A stretch of 64,000 nt of DNA, taken from Exophiala sp. HKRS030 (taxonomy: Eukaryota > Ascomycota > Eurotiomycetes > Chaetothyriales > Herpotrichiellaceae). Within the stretch, counting starts at the first letter, position 1, and every line of letters starts with the position of its first letter. A program made the position numbers and the translations under genes. Below the pieces are notes generated by a model that saw only the letters and a program-made list of their open reading frames with translations, made no database searches and was not told the DNA's origin. Positions 23,817 to 36,138 of this stretch are shown piece by piece. The stretch lies in contig JAHWDD010000001.1 in assembly GCA_023897205.1 (NCBI GenBank), forward strand, positions 4,030,001-4,094,000. The letters run 5' to 3'.

Positions 23817-25087
23817 ACAAAGTATGGATGTGTTGGAAGGTGTTTGCTTTTGCTGTGTGTTTCCACCGCTCCTTGATGTGGCCAAAGGAAAAGACTGTTT
23901 TGGGAAATGGGGTGCATCAATATACCACGTGGGCGTTTGGTAGATTTCTTTGCTTTTTTGTACAGCCTTTGGCGGTGTATCAAGTAAAATTACTTTGTTC
24001 GGTAACTAGTCCTACAGATATTGAGATAGCGAAGAGCGGCAACCTTGCTATCTCAAATAAAATAGAGAATTGTAGATTTTTTCACACATTTCTGATTATT
24101 TTTTCCATCTGCAATTGTTGTAAGAACTTCATACCAGCCAAAATCGCCTCTTGCACATGGCAAGATTAGCCTCGGCTGTTTTCTTTCTACCAGGGTTGGA
24201 ACCATTCTATCTCGCAAGGATCAAAGGATTGCAACGTTGAGTTTGGGAAGAGGCACGCGGTGGTTTGAGATCTTCAAGTGCCAATCTGCAACCTTTTGAG
24301 GGCCGATAACGCTTAGAGACCCCGGAAAGGCCTTGCTGGATCGTACCACCAGGGGTGATGGAGTCTGGAGTAGTTAGTGATGTAACTCGGCAGATCGTCG
24401 ATGATGGGATGAGGGCTTTACTCCGGACGAGTACTCTGTGAGGATATAGAATACTCGCAGAAGATCAGGGACTGGTCACTTTGGGTCAGGGTCAGCAAGA
24501 GGCTTGATCGTTCAGGGGAAGACATGAACAAGAGAGAGGCGTCGGTGGGTTTTTTTGTGGTTATAAGAATTAAATTCGTAGACCGCCGTCGACGTCTATC
24601 TATGTGTGATGTGTGTCTTGTGTTGAATGCGCCGAAGAAAACATCCTGGCACGACTAATGCAACTCGAAGCGTATCATCTCCTCTCCAGCTCCACGCTCT
24701 CTCTTCCATTGCCCAACCATTTCTTCTTGACGGTGTCCATCTCGCTGTGCCACTGTGATAATCACTCCAATCCACCTCCAATCCTGTGCCGTACGAGCGT
24801 AGTCTTGTGAGAGGCATTCGGCATCGAAAAAGGCCACCATGTGTCCAGGATGTTTGCCTTATTCTGCCTCAACGGCGGACTGGGGGCTGCGAACCTCAGT
24901 CTTTCCCTTCGCGACGCAGGTATATGGTCCATGACATTTTGTACACTTTCTTGTTCCAGGCAACCCACACTTGTCCCGTTACGAGGGTGGCCGCAGTCGA
25001 GTATGCACGACCATGTGTCTTGCGTAGACATCAGAAAAGAGTCCTTTTGACGAGCCTTGGACAGCAGACTTACCGCCTCAGGCTACC
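23817..25087. other. Intergenic, about 1.3 kb
   Basis: The first 300 bp are the A/T-rich 3' flank of the beta subunit gene. From about 24600 the sequence becomes C/T-rich, consistent with the leader of the gene at 25088. A stretch from 24850 could read MFALFCLNGGLGAANLS. It would need a separate splice to join the gene downstream and I did not accept it. Nothing else is supported. Confidence 0.5.
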
Positions 25088-27717
25088 ATGGACGTCTCTT
25101 CTCTGGTCCACGCTGGCAAGTACCGAAGATATTTGAGATTGAAGCCCTTTGCTGACCTCCGATAGTGATCGCGGCGTTTGAAGATGCTGTCAAGCTCGTC
25201 CAGCGCATACGAGACCAGCGAGAGACTGGCAATGGCGGCGTGCGACTACCTGAAGAACCGACACGCGACCTTATCGAGTCGCTGTCTCTGGGACCGGCGA
25301 TAGTCCGTGGTCACTATGAACACGACCTCAAGCGGTTCGGCGAACAGTACGCCTGTGGGGATATACAAGCGAGAGAAGGCATGAAAGATATCCTCATAAA
25401 TCTACAGATGACGTTGATCATCACCCTGCGGACCGTGTACATGGACAACATGGATCTCGATTTCAATGCCCTCCAGACAACCTCGGACGACTGTCGTGTG
25501 AATGCCGGGGTGTGTCTAGGACAGTTGTCACAGCGGCTGTCCGGGGCTGCGAGAGCCCAAGCACACCATCCTGCTTCCAGCATGATGACCTCCTCGAACA
25601 CATCCTCTGGCTTGATACCGCCGCTCTCTCCGTCCCTAGGGTATTCCAGTAGCAGGAGTACCTTTTCCTCTACAGGACTTCGAGATCCTCAAACACCACC
25701 ACCACCACCACCACCACTCTCGATGGGAGACCAGTTTGGCAATCTGAGCATTTCCAAAACAAACCACCCTTCTTTCCTCGTCGAGCGCAAAATCTCTGCG
25801 GGTTCTTCTTCCGACTCTCAGGAACGCTGTCGTCGACAACAGCAACCAGTTCGTCATCCGAATCCGATTGCGGAGCAACAGCAGCATCCCGCAGTAGTAG
25901 CACCTCGTGTCGATGTTCTCCAAGTGGGCAACGACGATGCCGATGAAATGGAAATGCGAAGACGATCGTCGCAAGCTCTGCCTTCGGACGATAACATTCT
26001 AATGCTCTTCCCTGCACCTGGGGGCCAACCCAAGAGTGGTGGTTCTTCGTCACCGGGAGCGGACAAGGATTCAACTGCCAAAGCCACCATCATGCACTCA
26101 CCAAACACGTCACGCGGATCGAGCAGTAGCCACAGGAGCCAGAACTCGCGAGAACGTTATGGCCCAGATGATTACGATGAGCACTTTGACCATGGCGCCG
26201 CCGGCAGGAACGATGACCGCCAGTACAGCAACTGCACAGTTTACGACATGTACAACCCACCCATCTCGCCCTCACAAGACCGAGATCGATTCTCGTCCAC
26301 TGGGTCGGGTTCGAATTCACATTCGTACGCATCACGAGCACAAGCTAGCAACCACAGCACCTGGCAACACGTTCAGTATCTACAAGAGAATAGTCGTCCA
26401 CCACGTATGCAGGTGCCACAGACAGATTCTCTCGATGCACATGCACATTCACAATCTGGTCAGCGCGAGACAATAATGTACGAGTACGACCAATACCAGT
26501 CTCAGCAATACATGCATATACCACAATCGCAGGCCTCCTCTGTTGTTTCAGTGGATCCACCACTCTTACCACGACGATTGAGGCCCATAGGCCCCGGTAC
26601 GAACATTGTACCACCAAGCGGTGCTCTTCCTACCGTGTCGTTATCTGCTCGGCCACCACCCACACAGGAAACTCCTCAGACAATGCCATCACAACACCAC
26701 CACCACCAGCAACCTTTTATGTCGTCCGCTCTTCTCAGTCCTAGCACAAGCCACAGTTCCGCCAGATCTATCCACTCATCCATCTATGGTGACCACCAAC
26801 GCTCTACCTCGACCTCGACGGGACCATCATCAATCGGTCTCTCTGTACCTAGTAGCGGGCCCCTCATCCTCCCCACGGACAAAGACACACTTGGGTTTTG
26901 CAAAGGTGCATTCCGTTTACAGGCCGGCCTGGAACGCAAGGCTTTCAGTCTGGCCAACCGACCCCTGGGGTTCACCGGGACGGAGACCTACTGGCGCTGC
27001 GAAAAGTGCAATTTCGAAGGTCCCCAGTACACCCAGGTCAACGTGTCGTCGGACAACAGACGCAAAGGGAAACCGGAAAGGAAATTCGACCCGAGAATTC
27101 GCACTTCGGAGAGCGGAGGAATCAGGTACAGATGGGCGTTCTTGGCAAGGTGTCACGTCCAACTCAAGGGCATGGTTCCCGTGGGTGAGACCAAGGATGG
27201 CAGTTTCGGAAGTTTCGGTTGCATCTTTTGTTGTGCCGAAGGGAAGCATCGTGGGTGGATTGACGATGGCCATCATCAGAATTCTTCGGCTGTGGGAAGA
27301 GACAACAGCAATGCTAGGATCAAGACTGTCTCTGTTTCTGTCGGTGGTGGGAGGCATCACGGACTCGGAATTTTTGGTTCAGGAGGAGGAGGAGGAGGTA
27401 GTAAAGACAAGGGAAAGGACAAGAAAAAGTCGGGAAAGTCCAAACACGTTCAACCAAACTCGGGTGTGAAAGTTGTCGTCGATGGTGACGATGATGGCCA
27501 AGGTGGAGCCCAAAGCAAAAATCTCACAAAGTCGAACAACAACACACCCATCTTCGGCAACGTCTCGAGCTTCATGGAACATCTCGACCTCGTCCACCGG
27601 CCACAGGAAGGTTGGCCCAACGCGGAAATGCTGGGTCGGTTCAAGGTCGTCGTGGGTCGGTTGGCGGGAGTGCACGAGGACGGGTGGGATGTCAATTTTG
27701 TTCCATTCCCATCATGA
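25088..27717 (+). CDS. Protein of unknown function with a C-terminal cysteine-rich domain; GC-AG intron
   Basis: Two exons, 25088-25115 and 25166-27717, encode 859 aa. The first exon is only 28 nt (MDVSSLVHA). The 50-nt intron begins with GCAAGT, has the branch GCTGACC and ends GATAG. Splicing restores a continuous helix reading LVHAVIAAFEDAVKLVQRIR; no nearby GT donor gives the right frame. The N-terminal 140 residues look helical, like the N-domain that precedes many fungal signalling proteins. A disordered middle of some 400 residues is rich in Ser, Pro, His and Gln, including a seven-proline run. The C terminus is ordered: GFCKGAFRLQAGLERKAF, then YWRCEKCNFEG, and FGCIFCCAEGKHRGW, that is CxxC and CxxCC pairs that suggest a zinc-binding fold. 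The layout matches uncharacterised fungal proteins. I assign no function. Confidence 0.78.
25694..25717 (+). repeat. CAC trinucleotide repeat, coding
   Basis: Eight copies of CAC/CCA inside the gene at 25088-27717, translated as a run of seven prolines. Confidence 0.85.
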
Positions 27718-28166
27718 TCGTGATGTGTTTTCGGAGCTCTTAACAACCACAGCGAGACTCGAGAGGATTCAAGAATCACGATTTTCTTGTCCATTTGATA
27801 ATTACTAGATACCTAAACCTATGTTAGACTTCAAACTCGGCGAGTCTCTAATGATCCCTGAAAAACATGATAAACTTTGTCCTAACGTTGTATACCATTA
27901 GAATTAATTACCTATTCATCCTGTAACAATACACACACACCGTATCCGAATGACACAGTCGTCTTCCGGAGATCTAATTACTGCACCTCAGTCCCCGTCA
28001 TCGTGCAACGAGTAGACGACAAATTTTGACCTTCTCTTGCATTAGCAGACAGGCTTGTGGTCGATAAATCCCTGCTCCACGGCGATCCAACCCCATGAGT
28101 GCTCCCGCATACGACATCCCATCATATCCATCAAACGATGCTCTCATCCAAACCGATCCCGTGCAT
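27718..28166. other. Convergent intergenic region
   Basis: About 450 bp, A/T-rich, between two stop codons. A short CACACACAC run lies near 27932. If the stop at 28167-28169 of the gene on the minus strand were bypassed, the frame would continue 11 codons into this region. Confidence 0.5.
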
Positions 28167-29948
28167 CTAACACCCCCGGAAGTGGCTACCCTTATTCTTC
28201 ACGACTCGCCAATATCTTGGATGCCTTGGACACAATGGGCTGCTGGGTAAGTGTTCCGGTATGGTAACGTCACAGTGTTTTTCATCGTGGCCTTGAAAAG
28301 ACGCCTTGAACAGACCAGGCGAGTTCAGTCTCTTTTCGCCACATTTAGGCTCGATGATGCGTGAAGGGTCTTGTCCAACATCAACCTGTTGAAGTTTGAC
28401 ATCGAACCAGTCGCCGCTCACCACCCTTTTGATCCGGTTGCTCTTGGTCCTTCCCAGACCCTTGGGAAGTGACGATGTTCTGCTGAGACCTTCACCCTCG
28501 TTGGTCGCTGAACTTTCGCTTCCGTTAGTTATATGCCCAGACATTGGGAGGTAGGGGGTGGATTGAGGTGCGTTGTAGTCGAAGAAGAACCCTCTCCATC
28601 TTCCGTCAGCACCTTCTTCGGGGAGAGGAGGTGTATGAATACGTCGTGCTTCGCTTGGCAAATAGCTGGTCTTGCCTCGGACACTGATGTCTATCTTCAT
28701 AAACTCCTCGGTCTCTGCACTTGCCCTTCTCTTGACTTTGTATGTGGCCTGTTCTTCTGGTGTATTGGTCGGCTGAATACCCATTCGCAGATTGAGTTGA
28801 CTTGAAGTATCAGACGCGAAATCAGGAAAGTGCTCGATACTCTTTTGCTGCTGATATATCGTAGACTGAGAAACAATCCCTTGTGTTGTCCGTGGACTTC
28901 TCCGTGCCTTCTGTGTCGCTGACTTGTCTGAAAGAGTTCTGCTCCTTAGAGGTTTCAACAGTGGACTTGGTCCTTCCGACGAATTAGATTGATTGACTTT
29001 TGTGCTTTGCTTGGCCAGATCATGGAGGACAGCACTGACCCGCTTGAGAGTATTAGAAGTATAATGCATCTTCATCGTGGTCGCGTGATCTTCAAGTCGT
29101 GTAGAATGTCTGCTGATAGGAGAAGGTGACTCAAAAGGAGTCTGGGTTTGTTTATCCTGCCCTCTCGTATGAATGATTTTCTGGACTAATTGCAGTGGAG
29201 CTGAGAAGAGACGTCTAGGATTCAATGAGCTTTTGCGAGATGATGAATCGACGGTAGGTTCTGAGATGATTCCTGTCCCCTGTGCGTTCTGATTCTGCTC
29301 GGAGAATGGGGTCTCGACGACAATGGAGGACCTTTGCCTTTGGCTAGAGGCCACCCTTTGTGGTACTGGTGGTTTCAAAGGTGTTTGCTCGGTACGTATT
29401 GTGAGTGTAGGCGTCTCGGGTGTCTTTCGTAGGGAATTGTTCGTGCCATCTGTCTCGAAGGAGGAAGACGTCTTCTGGTGAAGCCAAGCGTTGCCCGAGG
29501 AAGTCCTTATCCAGTGCGGTCGTCGCAGAGAAATAGAACGGCTCTCCTTTGGGATTTGAAAGCCAGCATCCGAAGATGAAGTACCAGAGATTGAATGAGG
29601 TCCTCTTCGGCATGCCTGAAGCTCGCATTCGAGATAACCTTCAGTCCCGCTTTGTTCGTGCCCTTCCTCGGATCGGAACATTTCAGGCTGAGGCGCAGAC
29701 GCTGGACGGGGTTCGATTTCGGCGGGAAGAAGTTCGTCTATAACCTGGACACGATTTCGTTTGAGGACAGCACCAAAATCCGACTGCGTGCGATGGCTTT
29801 CCTGGACCAGTGGTGGCCGACGGGGGGTGCGACGAATGTTACTGACGGCAGTACTGGGAGAGATGGAGGTACTCGCTTCTGACGATGGAGTCCGCCTCCG
29901 GAGGGGAAGATCAAAATATGAAGGAACATCTTTCCGAGTGTTATTCAT
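28167..29948 (-). CDS. Low-complexity fungal protein of unknown function, possibly with a shortened C terminus
   Basis: Single exon, 593 aa, with an ATG at 29948 (MNNTRKDVPSYFDLPL). Most of the protein is Ser/Thr/Arg-rich and probably disordered. Ordered-looking pieces are FSAPLQLVQKIIHTRGQ, RWRGFFFDYNAP (about residue 450), and the C-terminal block VTIPEHLPSSPLCPRHPRYW. That last block resembles a motif shared by many uncharacterised Pezizomycotina proteins, where SPLCPxHP is followed by a terminal GxCxxHG. Here the frame ends RGC-stop, and the codons just after the TAG read MHG, so the stop falls inside the expected C-x-x-H-G (see findings). No catalytic motif is seen. A role in signalling or the cytoskeleton is possible, but unsupported. 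Confidence 0.75.
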   Translation of the reverse strand: MNNTRKDVPSYFDLPLRRRTPSSEASTSISPSTAVSNIRRTPRRPPLVQESHRTQSDFGAVLKRNRVQVIDELLPAEIEPRPASAPQPEMFRSEEGHEQSGTEGYLECELQACRRGPHSISGTSSSDAGFQIPKESRSISLRRPHWIRTSSGNAWLHQKTSSSFETDGTNNSLRKTPETPTLTIRTEQTPLKPPVPQRVASSQRQRSSIVVETPFSEQNQNAQGTGIISEPTVDSSSRKSSLNPRRLFSAPLQLVQKIIHTRGQDKQTQTPFESPSPISRHSTRLEDHATTMKMHYTSNTLKRVSAVLHDLAKQSTKVNQSNSSEGPSPLLKPLRSRTLSDKSATQKARRSPRTTQGIVSQSTIYQQQKSIEHFPDFASDTSSQLNLRMGIQPTNTPEEQATYKVKRRASAETEEFMKIDISVRGKTSYLPSEARRIHTPPLPEEGADGRWRGFFFDYNAPQSTPYLPMSGHITNGSESSATNEGEGLSRTSSLPKGLGRTKSNRIKRVVSGDWFDVKLQQVDVGQDPSRIIEPKCGEKRLNSPGLFKASFQGHDEKHCDVTIPEHLPSSPLCPRHPRYWRVVKNKGSHFRGC

Positions 29949-30234
29949 CGTTATAATATTCCGTATCGTTAATGGAGAAGTCCCAAAAGCTTGTCTTGAT
30001 AGAGGTTGAGTGAAATGGCGAGTAGTCCAGTCACCATGACTTGAGGGTAGTCGTTGTCACGGAAAGGGCTAGGGGGTGCTTAAAAGCAGGAAGTTCAGCA
30101 TTCAGAGCAGGTGCAATGTGGTGATCTGGTGCAGTAGGGCATCTCACCCTGACAGTGACATCGGCGTAACATCTAGTCAGTCGCTTCAAATGGCTGTGCA
30201 GCTATCTTACCAAGTGTCGTCGACACATGGGACA

Positions 30235-33200
30235 CTATTCATTCAACTTCATATTCTTGATGTCCTCCTCGACGGACAGTAGTCCAAGAGCCCAATGAAC
30301 CCTTGTGGAATTAGAGCGGTCGATCAAACTCCGGTCGTGAACTACAAAAGCAGATTCGTGATCCTTCAGAGCGTTTGAGGAGTCTCCGGCCATGGGAGAA
30401 GCATCAGGCCCCCTTGGACCCAGACCTGTTTGTCGGTCGTCGTGGTTGCGAGGATCTAGCTTTCGTTCATAGGGTGGAGCTCTACCTGCTTGGCCCATCC
30501 GTTCCCAGGTAGTTTCACAGGCGGCCGCAACAGCAGCAGATGTATGCCATCCGCACCTCTGAGAAATGTCTCGTAATTTGCTGATGGTCCAGCCGCGTTG
30601 TCCGGGATCCGTATACTGTACTCCAGCGAAGAGCAGGTAAAAGGTGCTCTCCATGCAAGCACCAGCAAAGGTGGGATCCAACGCCCCGGACTGGTTGTAC
30701 TGCTGTGTCGCATATAGACCAGCACAGATCTTCCCAATTGCCTGGGCATGATCCCGAGTCAGATGGGCCGTAACGCTGGCCGCTACCATCGCGGCTGGAG
30801 GCATCTCTGGATGAGAACGGCATAGAAGTATTCTGCCAACATGGTAGAATGCCCAGATACATGCGATTCCCGGGTTTCTATAGACTAAAGCAGGCCCGAA
30901 AGGGGTCGCTATTGGAGTATCGGTGTATGGAAGGGGGTCGAAGTCTGGACCCAAAGACCTGGCAAAAAGATCAAATGCACTTGTAATATCCTCATGCTCC
31001 TTGAAAGCTCTGGAGGTTTCGTCTTCGAGGTTTCGAGGCTGCGTTGGCTTATTGTCGCGTGTCGTTCCTGTGAAAGCAGGATCCTTCAGATTTGCATCCA
31101 TAGTCTTGAATGCAGAGTGCATTTGGATGGGAGCTTCAGGTGGAGGAATCATGCCCATCGTTGGAAGTCGATCTGGTGGACTCGTGCCCTTGGGAGCGGG
31201 TTTACTCTGACGGGCTCTACCTTCATTAGCACTGGGTGCTGTCGTAGCTTTGGAAGCATTCGTGCCCGCAGACATGTTTGAACCGCCAGATTTTCCAGGA
31301 TGAGGACTAGCAGAAAAGGTTCCCAGGCCTGGGCTTTTGGATCCTTCGCTTTTGCCGCTTGCTGGCCCCTGAGGTCCGAACAACCATGTTGGAGGTCTCC
31401 ATTCACCTCCGGCTGCTGCCAAAGCGCGTTGCTTTCGAACTCGATCTTTTCCACTGTAATCTGCTATGCGCGCCATGATCAAACAAAGATGGTCCAGGGT
31501 TGCGTAGGGATTCGCTGATCGTCCGAGCTGACCTCGAGGCGGACAGTACTTCCAGTCTTCGAATGGTAACATGAGCCGATCACCTCCGATGCAGCTTTGG
31601 AACACATCTTGCTTGCAATACCACCATCTCAGATCCATCTTGGCCTTGAAATCCTCGATATCCTTGTCCGTAAGACTCGCTGCCAGGCTTTGTGTTGGGA
31701 ATTGAGGCTGAACTTGATGGTCATAATTCACCGAGAGTCCGGTCAGCCGGGAGATCAAGGCGGAATCGACATCCCAATCAATATCATCAAGGAGAGCCAG
31801 TGGTATCCCCGCAACACGAGCATAGTTCTCTTCTGTGAGAGCAAAGCGAGCCATCCATTGGTTGACCCTTGCTTTTGCACCGTTCCGCATGCGCCTTGCG
31901 TTGCGAGTCATCCCTGCGTAATCATGTTCAAGGACTAGGCTAGTGGCACCAGATAAGTGTAGATTCCAGCGAGAATGATCCCCGCTCATGACTTCATAGA
32001 AACCAAGAACTAGGACGGTCGCCAATGTGGCAATCTCGAGACGCCTCATAGGTAACCCTAAAAGCCGCCCTACCCTTCGCACCGCATATGTGAAGTGCTT
32101 AACAGCAGTTGCGTCCGAAGCTTTTTGTAATTTCGAGAGGTGTAAGGCGCCCAGTGCTAGAATTCCATGTGCGAGAGCAGGGTGAGACATAGCCATGGAC
32201 GGGAGTGTGAAGTTCCACAGGGTTCTCGCCGGCCCAGCAATGGAACTGAAGTGATGTCGCTCGAACACGGAAATACACTGGCTAGTCACTTCCACAAAAT
32301 GACGGAAGAGATGTTGATTGCGCTCCTCCCGGAGTGGTGAGATCGTAGTAGATGGTCGAAAGTTTGTCAGAGTTTGACTCGCTCGACGAGAAGCATTGAG
32401 CCGAAACATTCTCCTTTTGTGCTGCTCAGACTGGTCGAGTGCATGTGTTAAGTTCTCCGCGGCAGCTTGGTATGACAGATTCTCTTCCTCTGAGTCCACG
32501 TCAAATGGGTCATCAGGGTCATCATAATAGCCAGAGCCTGCAGATATCGGGGCGGTCGAATTTGGGAATGAAGCTCCTCCAGAGGATGGGGTGAATTGAC
32601 GCGAACTATCCCCATGGTATTGCCGACCAGCATGAGGTTCTTCTAGAGGGGTTTAGCCAGAGCCGACCGGTAGAATGGAGTAGAATTGCAGTGTGTTCGT
32701 ACCTTGCAGGTCACCATGGCGAAAGGGGTTTCGAGCGAATTGCGACGGATCTTGTGGATAATCACTTGCGCTCTGACTGTGGTCCTGGAACATCATCTCG
32801 CCTGGAAAAGGTGGTGTTGGATACGGCATTTGAGGAGAGATCGACCATGGTCCCAGTGGCCCCCAGCTATTCGTGTGCTGGCCATATTGATCATAGTTGG
32901 GCTCCGTGCGTGCGGCGTAGTAATTATGGTCAATCACTCTCGATGGCCCAACCAAACCCGGCGAGCTGAGCATGTTCAGGGCGGGCTGATCAACTGAATT
33001 CTGGACACTTTGCCATTCTGACTGGCTTGTGGGTCCGAGTGGTATCTGGCCCTCGGCGAAGGTGGGAGTGTACGCATGATAACTTGCGCTAAAGGGAAGG
33101 TGCTGGTAGGACGAAGATCCTGATGGATCAAAAGTTTGATATGGCGCTGTGTTCTGGGTCTCCGACAGAAACGATGGGTTAGGAAAAGATCCGGAAACGA

Positions 33201-33627
33201 AGGTTCTGAATTGATTCGAGCCCATTGATTCATCTTGGTCAAATCGTGGATTGTGTGGCTCCTGACTCTGTTGTCTGTAGACTACAGGTTGAGCATATCC
33301 AAGACATTCGCGTTTGGACTTGGTGCAATTTCTGCATATCTAGGACAATGGACATCAGAGATGAAACTCAACACTTTGAGTCAAGACATACCGGCTTCTC
33401 TTCTCCGCATTTTATACGTCTCTTCCGGCATGCTGAAAACTGTGAGCGAGAGACTAGCTTAGTCGGCCTGATAAAAACATAGTAGACTTACTCAGACATC
33501 CAGTTTTAGTCCGTCTCTTGGCTGATGATTGTTGTTTCTGAGCTGTGTCATTCTCTGGCGAATCGTCTGGCTTATTTGGAGCCTCCTCCGCATCAATAGA
33601 GTCGTCATCTCTGGGTGAGGGAGACAT
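30235..33627 (-). CDS. Zn2Cys6 transcription factor, four exons
   Basis: Exons on the minus strand are 33627-33492, 33432-33392, 33339-32703 and 32642-30235, giving 1,073 aa. The introns are 33433-33491 (59 nt), 33340-33391 (52 nt) and 32643-32702 (60 nt), all GT-AG and in frame. The zinc cluster spans the first two introns: Cys44, 47, 54, 61, 64 and 71 in CLTCRKRRIKCGEEKPICRN followed by CTKSKREC, the C-x2-C-x6-C-x6-C-x2-C-x6-C pattern of Gal4-type DNA-binding domains. A Tyr/Pro/Ser-rich linker follows. The large last exon holds the regulatory domain, with FVEVTSQCISVFERHH, HPALAHGILALGALHLSKLQ and HLSGATSLVLEHDYA, as in fungal C6 regulators of the Fungal_trans_2 class. Its target genes are unknown; the adjacent genes are not an obvious pathway. 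Confidence 0.93.
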
Positions 33628-36138
33628 GGGGTCTTAATGGCCAGCGTGGGCGAGTTCTATATAGAATGTGCCGACGGTGAACGCGAGAGTCGAGGGTCGA
33701 ATGTACCACGCTTCGGAGCAATCAAGAACTGGTAATAGGGGTCAACCGAATGTCGATGATGACAGCAAACTCCGGTTTGTGATGTTGCGTTCAGAACAAA
33801 CATTGGTCTATTGCAAAGTGACAGATTTGTGAGGCTGACAACAAGAGTCTGAAATATGGACACAGAAGGGTACCAGGTATATACATCAGATTCAAGCATC
33901 TCCAGAATACCGATTCAAGGGCTGGCGCGGAGATCTCATGCTGCTGCCGGCTCCAACCACAATGCGTGCCAGGGGAAAAGCCTGGATTATAGTGACGGAA
34001 AGGAGGAGCCGGATACTAGCTTCTGACAGAAACTGGTGTATGCCCAAGGGTATATGGGTAGCTGATGTGATATTCTCAAGAATAGGAATGGTTAGATGCT
34101 GAGACTGTCTAGGCAATGTGCATTAGCCAGATAGCTTTGGTGGTGATTGGCCGGTTCGTTACAATCAAACAGAAGGCCAAAAGGGTTATCAAACAACTAG
34201 ACCCCTGCAAGGTGCACAGGACAATACACGCTCCTGTGAAGGTAGGACGAGTGCTCCTCTTTGAAGTAGGAGAGGCACAAGAACCAACGGAGGGCAGGAT
34301 GCACTGACGGAGCGTCTTTAGCCCATGTCATGCCACCCTGATCGCAACAACAGACTTGAATGGCGGGTGTCAAAAGGAAACATTAGCCCTGAGACCGGAT
34401 CTCCAGTGGCTCACACAGAGGTTCGGGAAACATACATACTGATAGGGCTGATTTGGATAAGAAGCCTTCTCATCTTCTCTCGTTGTGACCTCGATGCAGC
34501 CTGTCATGTCTGTGAAGTGAGAAGAAATGGGGCCAGGGTGCCCTTTCCAGGGTAGCTGTGGAGCCCCTTAGGCTGTGAGCTTGCCCAATTTGGTGAGAGG
34601 TTTATTGAACGCCCAGGCTGGTGCTCAACATTCCGGGCGACACTGTGGTACAGTACCGTCACTAGGCACAACCAGCCGGGATGATTTCACTGCTATCATT
34701 CCGTGCGGTTCGGTCAACAATAATGGCCGTAGCCGTTGGTCCTCGGACCTGGCAGACTGTAGATCACAGCCCCACCACCTGCAAACTGTGCATCTTTCGA
34801 GAGGCGCCGAGGTACAGAGTCTAGCCTGGGTGTATCTAGGATTGCGATCGTTCATGCGGTATGAATATTGACATGTCTATGTGTACATTGACAAGATGCG
34901 AATCCCTGAAGGAATGGTATGTCCTCGTAGTGTGCAGTAGTCGATCAGGCTTGAAACCCTCCACGAGGGTCGTCAATCTGAGAAACATTGGGGAAACAAC
35001 GCGAGAGCGGATTCGCTGTCAAAGGTCTTGGGAGAACGTGGTGTCCGGAACCTCCACCCGCTGTCAAAAATAGGGGAGCCAGCTTCAAGGTCCATTTCTT
35101 GAAAGAAAGACTTGTCACGGCGATCGTGTGACAAAGGTTTACTGGATAGCACGGCGGGAGATTGAGAAGGCTGGATGCATGATGCCGGTCGCCCGGGAAC
35201 TGCCACGGCGTTCAACAGCTAGTTACTGTAGGTTGATCTGAGAGACAATTGTAGTCAAAAAGGCCACGAATGACCAGGATGATGCTGCCCAGTGATGGCG
35301 GCTCTCTGAGTATCTGGATTGATGAACCGTTGTGGGCTCAAACCATGTCAGATACTTGACCCAACTATTTTTAACGTGCAAGCCCTTCTGAGCCCGGTGC
35401 AGACCATAGTTCGTGTTGTCATCATCTTTGGGTCGATGGAAGGCAGGCGATTCGCTATAAGGAGGATCTAGGCTCTCAATCGGGCTAGTCTTTGCTGCAC
35501 GATCCGAGCTGCAGCGGTTCCGGTTTACTGTCAAGAGCCTCAGGGCGCTGGAAAGAGATTGATGGGGTCTAGTCAAGCAACCTGTGCCGGGAATAAGCAC
35601 ATGAAGCTGCGCGAGAATCGGCCGATCAGTGTGCTCGACTGCTCCAGTGCGGAATCTCAAGTTGGCGGACTTTTTAACGGAGGAACATTATTGTGGTGGG
35701 AAAGACAGGGATGTGAAAATGGAGGAGGAGAACGATGTACGATGAGGAACAGGGGAGGAGAAAATCGAGGCGCTGAGGCACGACGGTAAACTTCCCCACC
35801 TGAGATGCCACTGTATAGTGAGCCCAACTCACCCCTGTAGCTTGACCTTAGTGCCCCTCAGACCTTCCCCCCAGGAACCTCTGTTAGGCTGCGCAAAGCC
35901 TAGCAAGGCCGCTAATCCTGGCCTGCCACTTTCCCACGGTACGGCAACTTCCCTTCCGTCTTTGGCAAGTGCAAAACTGAAGTACAATTTTTTTTGGTGA
36001 CGCTATATCGATTGTGCACCATCTGCACCGAAAACACACGCCAAATTTTTGCCCAAGCCATACTTTATGCGACTCTCCTGTATCAGCTGAGATCTACACC
36101 CGCACTAGCATCCTGATAATTCCTTCTGCAGCGTCCCC
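33628..36138. other. Gene-poor stretch, 2.5 kb
   Basis: This is the longest region without a supported gene. Open frames on both strands (for example 35660-35223 on the minus strand, 145 codons) have no recognisable domain or splice continuity. I saw no terminal inverted repeats and no transposase or reverse-transcriptase motifs. A short hairpin TAGGCT/AGCCTA lies near 35887-35904. The last 150 bp are the promoter of the Rrp8 gene. It may hold a non-coding RNA or an old, decayed element; neither can be shown. Confidence 0.5.

Noticed and set aside
24850..24920. Possible upstream exon MFALFCLNGGLGAANLS for the gene at 25088
   Set aside because: Joining it would need a 41-nt intron and a further exon with no frame support, whereas the ATG at 25088 gives a simple model.
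35223..35660. 145-codon minus-strand frame in the gene-poor region
   Set aside because: The composition looks random, with no start context, splice partners or motif.
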